From Mariprofundus aestuarium (GTDB taxonomy: Bacteria; Pseudomonadota; Zetaproteobacteria; Mariprofundales; Mariprofundaceae), in assembly GCF_002795805.1 (NCBI RefSeq), contig NZ_CP018799.1, forward strand, positions 1,977,001 through 2,041,000: a stretch of DNA of 64,000 bases, given 5' to 3'. Shown here one piece after another: positions 57,829-64,000 of this stretch. Position 1 is the stretch's first letter, and each line of letters begins with the position of its first letter. Position numbers and translations under genes: made by a program. The notes below the pieces were generated by a model. The model had not been told where the DNA came from. It saw only the letters and a list, made by a program, of their open reading frames with translations, and made no database searches.

Positions 57829-58110
57829 TTATTTATAGAGGCAGAGGTATGCGATCTGGCCAATGGCGCGCACGCTGAAGAAAGTATCCTTCTCAACCAC
57901 GAACTCATCGCCCGCATGGCATGCAACCCAGTCAACAGACCCAGGCAGCTTCACATCAAGCCTTCCTGAGGTGACCGACATGATCTCTTTAGTCGAGGTG
58001 CCGAACTCATATTCACCGGCAGCCATCACACCGACGGTAGCCGGGCCCTCTGCTGTTTCGAACGCGATCGATTTCACTTTACCGTCAAAGTATTCATTAG
58101 TTTTAAACAT
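57829..58110 (-). CDS. ppnP: Pyrimidine/purine nucleoside phosphorylase (PpnP/YaiE)
   Basis: A 93-residue cupin of the DUF1255 family, full length. EYFDGKVKSIAFE opens it and GVMAAGEYEFGTSTKEIMSVTSG is the family hallmark. E. coli PpnP cleaves several nucleosides with phosphate. Single gene between convergent rlmJ and speB on the same strand. Confidence 0.93.
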   Translation of the reverse strand: MFKTNEYFDGKVKSIAFETAEGPATVGVMAAGEYEFGTSTKEIMSVTSGRLDVKLPGSVDWVACHAGDEFVVEKDTFFSVRAIGQIAYLCLYK

Positions 58111-58148
58111 GGTATTTCCTTTTGTGAGATAGATTTAAGAGCGTTATA

Positions 58149-58982
58149 TCAGCCTTTCAGAATCAGCAGCATCTCGCGCACAACCTTGGCTGCAAGCACG
58201 GATGAACAGCCGGATGAGTCAAGTTGTGGCGCAAGCTCAACCGCATCAAGCCCTACAATATCGCAGCCCTGCATCACCTTGATAAAGCGCTGGAAGGTCC
58301 ACCAGTCGATACCACCGGGCTCAGGGGTGCCTGTGCCGGGGAAACATGCCGGGTCGAAGACATCGAGATCAACGGTCAGGTAAACAGGTCGCTCACCGAT
58401 CCACTCAACCAGCTCATCTAGATCATCATCGCGAAAGGTGCTCAACGTGCCGAAACCGCGCATCAGCTCATATTCACGCTGTGTGCCGGAACGAATACCC
58501 AGCTGACGCACATTGCCATCGCCGATCAACTCCGAAACCCTGCGCATCACGCAGGCATGTGACAGCTTTACACCGAGGTAGTCGTCGCGCTGGTCAGCAT
58601 GAGCATCGAGCTGCACCACCACCAGGTCGGGATACTTTTCAAAAACAGCCTCGATGGCAGGCAGGCTGACCAGATGTTCGCCACCAAGCAGGAACGGTGT
58701 CACATCATCTGCCAGGCACTCTTCAACCGCCTCGCGGATAATTGAAAGCACAGCGCCAACATCACCCATTGGCAACTCCAGGTCGCCAATGTCGCTGTAG
58801 TGGACACCTTCAAGGTCGATATCGAGAAAAGGCGAATAGGTTTCCACACCATCAGAGGCATCACGAATCGCGGCCGGGCCGAAACGGGCCCCGGGACGAA
58901 ATGAGACAGTACCGTCGAACGGCGCTCCAATGATGCGGATGTCGTGGGGCTCTTTCAGATCCCGGTCAGTAAAATCGAACAT
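58149..58982 (-). CDS. speB: Agmatinase (arginase family)
   Basis: A 277-residue ureohydrolase giving putrescine and urea from agmatine. Mn ligands are visible in GGEHLVSLPA, QLDAHADQRDD and TVDLDVFDPACFPGTGTPEPGG. FDGTVSFRPGARFGPAAIRDAS is typical of the agmatinase branch. Divergent from the carboxyspermidine dehydrogenase gene, so putrescine production and its use lie on both sides of one control region. No speA is present here. Confidence 0.92.
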   Translation of the reverse strand: MFDFTDRDLKEPHDIRIIGAPFDGTVSFRPGARFGPAAIRDASDGVETYSPFLDIDLEGVHYSDIGDLELPMGDVGAVLSIIREAVEECLADDVTPFLLGGEHLVSLPAIEAVFEKYPDLVVVQLDAHADQRDDYLGVKLSHACVMRRVSELIGDGNVRQLGIRSGTQREYELMRGFGTLSTFRDDDLDELVEWIGERPVYLTVDLDVFDPACFPGTGTPEPGGIDWWTFQRFIKVMQGCDIVGLDAVELAPQLDSSGCSSVLAAKVVREMLLILKG

Positions 58983-59149
58983 GGCGCGAGTTTAGACCGA
59001 ACAGGGGCCAGCGAAAAGATGATTCATATAATCAGGGTGCCGGCTGTGAATTTTATGTTAACAAGTTCTAGTCGTAACTCTAATCCGGCATTAGCTTTCC
59101 CATCCGCCCGGAAAGGGGTAAGTTGTAAGTTCGGACAGAGGAGCCTACC

Positions 59150-60364
59150 ATGAAAAGAGTTCTGATTATCGGCGCTGGTGGCGTCGGACGCGTAGTGGCA
59201 CACAAGTGCGCCCAGAATGAGGATGTCTTCTCCGATATCTGGCTGGCCAGCCGCACCAAAAGCAAGTGCGACCAGATTGCGCTGGAAGTGCGTGAGAAAA
59301 CCGGTCGCAAGATTGAAACTGCAGCTGTTGATGCCGATAACGTTCCCGAACTGGTTGAACTGATCAAGCAGGTAAAACCTTTCATGATCATTAATGTCGC
59401 ACTCCCCTACCAGGACCTGACCATCATGGATGCCTGCCTAGAGACCGGTGTCCACTATCTCGATACCGCCAACTATGAACCGCTGGATGAGGCGAAGTTC
59501 GAGTACAGCTGGCAGTGGGCTTACCGTGAACGCTTTGAGAAAGCGGGACTGATGGCACTGCTTGGTTCCGGCTTTGATCCGGGCGTAACCAATGTCTTCT
59601 CCGCCTATATGCAGAAGCACCACTTCGACAGCATGGATTATGTCGACATCCTTGACTGCAACGGTGGCGACCACGGCTATGCCTTTGCCACCAACTTCAA
59701 CCCTGAGATCAACATTCGTGAGGTAACCAGCAACGGTCGCTATTTCGAGAATGGCGAATGGGTCGAAACCGCCCCGATGCAGTTCAAAAAGCAATTTGAT
59801 TTTGAACAGGTAGGGCCAAAGAACATGTACCTTCTCTACCATGAGGAGATGGAATCACTCTCCGTCAACCTCAAAGGCGTCAAACGCATGCGTTTCTGGA
59901 TGACCTTCGGCGATGCCTATCTGAAACACCTCGAGGTATTCCGCAATATCGGGCTGGATTCGATTGAGCCTATTATGTTCGGGGATCGCGAGATCGTGCC
60001 GATTCAGTTCCTCAAAGCACTGCTGCCCGATCCAGCAAGCCTAGGGCCGCGCACTGTCGGTAAAACCAATATCGGCGTTATCGTCAAAGGTTTCAAGGAT
60101 GGTAAGCCACTCTCCCGTTACATCTACAACATCTGTGATCATCAGGAGTGTTATAAGGAGACCAACGCACAGGGCGTCTCCTACACCACCGGCGTGCCAG
60201 CCATGATCGGCGCAATGATGATGATTCAGGGTCACTGGATGAAGGCGGGCGTCTACAACATGGAGGAGTTCGATCCCGATCCATTCATGGCAGCATTGAA
60301 TACACACGGCCTGCCGTGGACCGATATTGAAACCGACATCGACGTCGATGCCCTTCCTGAGTAA
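59150..60364 (+). CDS. Carboxynorspermidine/carboxyspermidine dehydrogenase
   Basis: A 404-residue saccharopine dehydrogenase-family enzyme. Rossmann start VLIIGAGGVGRVVAHKC, INVALPYQDLTIMDACLETGVHYLDTAN, and GSGFDPGVTNVFSAY are diagnostic. It condenses putrescine (or diaminopropane) with aspartate semialdehyde and reduces the product to carboxyspermidine, an alternative to S-adenosylmethionine-based spermidine synthesis. AGAGGAG precedes ATG. Three bases separate it from nspC. Confidence 0.94.
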   Translation: MKRVLIIGAGGVGRVVAHKCAQNEDVFSDIWLASRTKSKCDQIALEVREKTGRKIETAAVDADNVPELVELIKQVKPFMIINVALPYQDLTIMDACLETGVHYLDTANYEPLDEAKFEYSWQWAYRERFEKAGLMALLGSGFDPGVTNVFSAYMQKHHFDSMDYVDILDCNGGDHGYAFATNFNPEINIREVTSNGRYFENGEWVETAPMQFKKQFDFEQVGPKNMYLLYHEEMESLSVNLKGVKRMRFWMTFGDAYLKHLEVFRNIGLDSIEPIMFGDREIVPIQFLKALLPDPASLGPRTVGKTNIGVIVKGFKDGKPLSRYIYNICDHQECYKETNAQGVSYTTGVPAMIGAMMMIQGHWMKAGVYNMEEFDPDPFMAALNTHGLPWTDIETDIDVDALPE

Positions 60365-60367
60365 CCG

Positions 60368-61501
60368 TTGTCATTTGACCTGAACCAGATCCCATCCCCC
60401 TGCTACCTGCTGGAGGAGGAGAGGCTGATTGGCAACCTCGAACTGCTCAAACGCGTGCAGGAGGAGTCCGGCTGCAAGATCATCCTGGCACTCAAAGGGT
60501 TTTCCATGTGGTCCACCTTCGACCTGGTCAGGAAATACCTGCCGGGCTGCACGGCCAGCTCCCTCTACGAACTAAAACTCTCCGATGAGAAGTTCGGCGG
60601 CGAAAGCCATATTTACTCTGCCGCCTATCGTGAAGATGAGTTTGATGAGGTCTGTTCGCTGGCCGGGCATATCGTTTTCAACTCGGTGAATCAGTGGCAG
60701 CGGTTCAGCAAGCAGGCGATAAAGGCCGGTGTCTCCTGCGGCCTGCGAGTCAATCCGGGCATATCAGAGGTTGATACCGATCTCTACAACCCCTGCTTTA
60801 CTGGTTCACGTCTGGGTGTGCGTCCCGAACACCTTAAAGGGGCCAAGCTTTCAGGTATCGAGGGACTGCATGCGCACGCGCTGTGTGAGAACCTGGCCGA
60901 CTCCTCTGTTGCCTTGATTGATGCCTTTGAAGAGAAGTTTGCCGACTACATCCCATGGCTGAAGTGGGTTAATTTCGGTGGTGGCCACCTGATGACCCAT
61001 GCCGGTTACGATGTCGACAAACTCATCGCACGCATCAAAGCATTCAGGGAGCGCTGGAAGGTGAAGGTCTATCTGGAACCAGGCGGTGCCGTCGCCTGGC
61101 GCACTGGCCCGCTGATTACATCGGTTCTCGATATCGTGCCTACCGACGGACTGGATGTGGCCATTCTCGATATTTCAGCAACCGCGCATATGCCTGACGT
61201 ACTGGAGATGCCCTATCGTCCAACCATCACCGATGCTGGCAAGGCCGGTGATAAGGGGCACACCTACCGCCTCGGCGGCACCTCATGCCTTGCTGGCGAT
61301 GTAATCGGCGACTACTCGTTCGACAGGCCACTGGAGATTGGGTCGCGCCTGGTTTTCGAGGATATGATCCACTATACGATGGTGAAAACGACAATGTTCA
61401 ACGGCGTGCGTCATCCCGATATCGGCATCTGGCACACCGATAACAGCTTTGAACTGGTACGCCGCTTCACCTACGAGGATTTCCGCGACCGATTGTCGTA
61501 A
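60368..61501 (+). CDS. nspC: Carboxynorspermidine/carboxyspermidine decarboxylase
   Basis: A 377-residue PLP enzyme of the alanine racemase-type (fold III) decarboxylases. The PLP lysine is probably that in ILALKGFSMWS, with NPGISEVDTDLYNP, VNFGGGHLMTHAGYD and the C-terminal GGTSCLAGDVIGDYSF carrying the catalytic Cys. Removes the carboxyl to leave spermidine. The start is TTG, four bases after the stop of the dehydrogenase, so translation is probably coupled. Confidence 0.94.
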   Translation: MSFDLNQIPSPCYLLEEERLIGNLELLKRVQEESGCKIILALKGFSMWSTFDLVRKYLPGCTASSLYELKLSDEKFGGESHIYSAAYREDEFDEVCSLAGHIVFNSVNQWQRFSKQAIKAGVSCGLRVNPGISEVDTDLYNPCFTGSRLGVRPEHLKGAKLSGIEGLHAHALCENLADSSVALIDAFEEKFADYIPWLKWVNFGGGHLMTHAGYDVDKLIARIKAFRERWKVKVYLEPGGAVAWRTGPLITSVLDIVPTDGLDVAILDISATAHMPDVLEMPYRPTITDAGKAGDKGHTYRLGGTSCLAGDVIGDYSFDRPLEIGSRLVFEDMIHYTMVKTTMFNGVRHPDIGIWHTDNSFELVRRFTYEDFRDRLS

Positions 61502-61582
61502 ACCACAGAACCTTCGTAGTTGAACGTGGCGTCACCGCACTCCATAGTTCCCCTTCACTTAATGAATCAAGGATGCCAAGAG

Positions 61583-62620
61583 ATGAAACGTATAGCCGCC
61601 AAGTCTGACAATGCCACCCGTGCACACGAACTGGTCTCATCGTTGCAAGCCCGCTTTGTAGCAGGGCTTGAGAAGCTGGCTGCCGATCTGGGCAGCGAAC
61701 AACGCTTCTCGCCTGTCGAATGGTTCCGCGATGAGGGTAGTCACGGCGGCGGCATCCGCTTTGAAACCGCCGATGGCGATCTCTTCGGACGCGGCTCGGT
61801 AAATGTGTCGCAGGTGCATTATGATGATAATCCGGAGAAGAAGCTGGGTTCAGCCTCAGCCATCTCTACAATCATCCACCCGTGCAATCCGCTGGCACCT
61901 TCGGTGCATATTCATATCAGCTGGACCGAGATGAAGAGCGGTGCAGGTTACTGGCGCATGATGGCGGATCTTAACCCATCCAATGAGAACAAGGCACATA
62001 CTGCACAGTTCTTCGACGCCATGAAAAAGGCCGCTCCGGCTTTATATGAAGAAGGCATCGCCCAGGGTGAACGCTACTTCTATATCCCGACACTCGGACG
62101 CCATCGCGGTGTTGCCCACTTCTATCTGGAGAACTACGCCACAGATGATGCCGCAGCCGATTACGCGCTGGCCAGAACCGTTGGTGAGGCATCAATTGAC
62201 AGCTACCTCGATATCCTGACTCAGGCACTGAGCAGCAGCGACAAGGCCAGTGACGAGCAGCAGGCTGCACAACTTGCCTACCACACCCTCTATTTCTTCC
62301 AAGTCCTGACACTTGATCGCGGCACCACCACCGGCCTGCTGGTTCACAATCAGAACGATGTCGGCATCATGGGTTCACTGCCTGCCTATGTGGATCGTCA
62401 GCTGTTACGTTCCTGGATTGATCGCATGCAGCCACCCCAGCATCAGCTTCTTAATGCGCTGGTTGCTGCCCTGCCGGAGAGCAAACCAGCACTTGTGGAT
62501 GAAGCTGTGAAAAAGAGGCTGGCAGCGGTGGTGCGTAACCACTACCGCACCTATCCCGAAGCGATCGAGATGCAGGCCTCCGGCAATACGATCCCATCCA
62601 CGGTGAAAAATCACAGCTGA
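61583..62620 (+). CDS. hemF: Oxygen-dependent coproporphyrinogen III oxidase
   Basis: A 345-residue HemF. FRDEGSHGGGIRFETADGDLFGRGSVNVS, NPLAPSVHIHISW, ADLNPSNEN and RGTTTGLLVHNQNDVGIMGSLP correspond to conserved blocks. It needs O2 as oxidant, so the organism makes haem under at least microaerobic conditions. ATG 61583 was chosen with AAGGA nine bases before. In-frame upstream starts at 61520 and 61562 lack better sites. Confidence 0.88.
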   Translation: MKRIAAKSDNATRAHELVSSLQARFVAGLEKLAADLGSEQRFSPVEWFRDEGSHGGGIRFETADGDLFGRGSVNVSQVHYDDNPEKKLGSASAISTIIHPCNPLAPSVHIHISWTEMKSGAGYWRMMADLNPSNENKAHTAQFFDAMKKAAPALYEEGIAQGERYFYIPTLGRHRGVAHFYLENYATDDAAADYALARTVGEASIDSYLDILTQALSSSDKASDEQQAAQLAYHTLYFFQVLTLDRGTTTGLLVHNQNDVGIMGSLPAYVDRQLLRSWIDRMQPPQHQLLNALVAALPESKPALVDEAVKKRLAAVVRNHYRTYPEAIEMQASGNTIPSTVKNHS

Positions 62621-62723
62621 TTCAGAATCCAGCAGAATGATGTAATCACCAGCCCTCTTCACGATGCAGCACTTATAGACTACGCTACATTCTTTCTGCT
62701 GACTATTGAGAAGGAGGGATATC

Positions 62724-64000
62724 ATGAGCAACGCACCCCACATTCTGATTGGCGGAGCCAATCAGCATCAGGTCACACTCGATGCCAGCATGGCCAACCG
62801 CCATGGCCTTATCGCAGGAGCAACCGGTACAGGTAAGACCGTGACACTGCAATCGGTTGCCGAAGGATTCTCTCGTATCGGCGTTCCGGTATTCATGGCC
62901 GACATCAAAGGCGATCTTTCAGGCATTTCACAGGCGGGTAGACCACACAAGGAGATTGACCGCCGTATCGGTGAGATTGCCATTGATGGTTATAGCCAGC
63001 GCGGCAATCCGGTGCTGTTCTGGGATATCTTCGGACGCACAGGCCATCCGGTGCGCACAACGATCTCCGACATGGGGCCATTGCTGCTTTCAAACCTTCT
63101 GGATCTGAACGATACACAGAGCGGCGTACTCTATGCGACCTTCCGCATCGCCGATGATCAGGGGCTGCTGCTGCTCGACCTGAAGGATCTGCGCTCAATG
63201 CTCTCGTGGATGAACGAGCACGCTAAAGAGCTGAAGTCGGACTATGGTAATATCTCATCTGCCAGCATTGGTGCCATCCAGCGCGGCCTACTGGTTCTTG
63301 AAGAACAGGGTGCCGAAAACTTCTTTGGCGAGCCCGCGCTGAGGCTATCCGACCTGATGATGGTGGATTTCTCCGGCATGGGGGTGATCAGCCTGCTGGA
63401 TGTCACTGAACTGATCTCCAAATCGCCCAAGCTCTATGCAACCTTCCTGCTATGGCTGCTGGCTGAACTGTTTGAAAACCTGCCGGAGGTCGGGGATGCC
63501 GACAAACCGAAGATGGTGCTCTTTTTCGATGAAGCGCACCTGCTTTTCGACGGCGCACCGGAGGTACTTCTCGACAAGGTGGAGCAGGTTGTACGCCTGA
63601 TCCGCTCTAAGGGGGTCGGCGTCTACTTTGTGACCCAGAGTCCGCTTGATATCCCCGAAAGTGTGCTCGGCCAGCTGGGCATGCGCGTACAGCATGCATT
63701 AAGAGCATTTACGCCGAAGGACAAAAAAGCAGTGAAAACAGTTGCCGAAACATTCCGTCCGAACCCTGAACTCGACACCGCCACGGTGATTACTGAACTT
63801 GGGATTGGTGAAGCGCTGGTCTCCACGCTTGATGGCACAGGTGCACCCACGCAGGTGGAACGTATTCTCATCGCACCGCCGCAATCGCGTATCGGCCCTG
63901 CCTGCAGCGAGGAGCGGGCAACCATGATATCACGCTCGCCGGTAGGCGGCCGTTATGAGGAGTCCATCGATCGGGAATCAGCGCACGAGTTACTCAAAGC
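62724..64000 (+). CDS. HerA-like DUF853 ATPase, 3' end outside the window
   Basis: The first 425 codons of a larger protein. Walker A GATGTGKT, then [11 protein letters not shown], Walker [11 protein letters not shown], and [20 protein letters not shown] typical of the DUF853/HerA-FtsK-type hexameric ATPases. The cellular role of DUF853 proteins is unclear. AAGGAGGG gives a strong ribosome site. No partner nuclease gene precedes it. Confidence 0.88.
   Translation, partial: MSNAPHILIGGANQHQVTLDASMANRHGLIAGATGTGKTVTLQSVAEGFSRIGVPVFMADIKGDLSGISQAGRPHKEIDRRIGEIAIDGYSQRGNPVLFWDIFGRTGHPVRTTISDMGPLLLSNLLDLNDTQSGVLYATFRIADDQGLLLLDLKDLRSMLSWMNEHAKELKSDYGNISSASIGAIQRGLLVLEEQGAENFFGEPALRLSDLMMVDFSGMGVISLLDVTELISKSPKLYATFLLWLLAELFENLPEVGDADKPKMVLFFDEAHLLFDGAPEVLLDKVEQVVRLIRSKGVGVYFVTQSPLDIPESVLGQLGMRVQHALRAFTPKDKKAVKTVAETFRPNPELDTATVITELGIGEALVSTLDGTGAPTQVERILIAPPQSRIGPACSEERATMISRSPVGGRYEESIDRESAHELLK

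Overview
The window is a gene-dense, moderate-GC chromosomal segment of a free-living Gram-negative proteobacterium. It has genes for Kdo and heptose in lipopolysaccharide (kdsA, gmhA, gmhB, a single-domain HldE cytidylyltransferase), outer-membrane lipoproteins (LpoA-like, DolP-like, Pal-like) and a pyrG-kdsA-eno-ftsB gene order. The rsmI/lpoA/yraN/gmhA/dolP block matches gammaproteobacteria. This mix, with aerobic haem synthesis, a carboxyspermidine polyamine route, a K+-dependent-type membrane pyrophosphatase and several PAS histidine kinases, would suit a Zetaproteobacterium (Mariprofundus-like). That placement is an inference from style and synteny, since no rRNA gene is present. I see no tRNA, rRNA, CRISPR, prophage or insertion sequence.

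Layout. 1-2.9 kb: end of soluble pyrophosphatase, membrane pyrophosphatase hppA, DUF4389 protein. 2.9-7.3 kb (minus): STAS-like orphan, plsC-type acyltransferase, gmhB, hybrid histidine kinase. 7.5-10.4 kb (minus): a His/Asp/Lys repeat secreted peptide, trxB, mgtE. 10.6-15.9 kb (plus): mfd, serB, and a decayed outer-membrane beta-barrel gene with an in-frame amber codon and a frameshift. 16-24.5 kb: YihY, DUF1015, a second hybrid kinase, DUF455 ferritin-like protein, hflD, and a small secreted protein plus OmpA lipoprotein pair. 24.6-33.9 kb: SulP transporter, lpoA divergent from rsmI-yraN-gmhA-(unknown DHS-like gene)-dolP-hldE2, then pdxB and orn. 34-35.7 kb: OmpA-family coiled protein and a small unknown protein. 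35.8-46.7 kb (minus): purL, then pyrG-kdsA-eno-ftsB-gltX-cysS with overlapping stops and starts. 46.8-50.9 kb: soluble PAS kinase behind a perfect CRP-type palindrome, rplS, an RNA methyltransferase-like gene, CvfB-like S1 protein and NYN nuclease. 50.9-54.2 kb: tex flanked by two copies of an unannotated element. 54.2-58.1 kb: DMT transporter, a MarR-cytochrome c-DUF2892 cluster, rlmJ, ppnP. 58.1-64 kb: agmatinase divergent from carboxyspermidine dehydrogenase and decarboxylase, hemF, and the start of a HerA-like ATPase.

The most unusual signal surrounds tex. Two imperfect copies of a roughly 150-base non-coding element, one on each side of tex, both read on the minus strand and end in a Rho-independent terminator. 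Each carries a TCCGGAG/CTCCGGA hairpin enclosing a run of CCCUCCCUCC. The upstream copy also shows an anti-Shine-Dalgarno hairpin loop (CUCCUA) and a stretch like the 3' tail of 16S rRNA. A third, opposite-strand hairpin about 125 bases beyond the upstream copy has ACCCCUCCCCUCCCC as its terminator loop. I read these as a candidate family of small RNAs that could pair with ribosome binding sites. This is a sequence-based hypothesis only.
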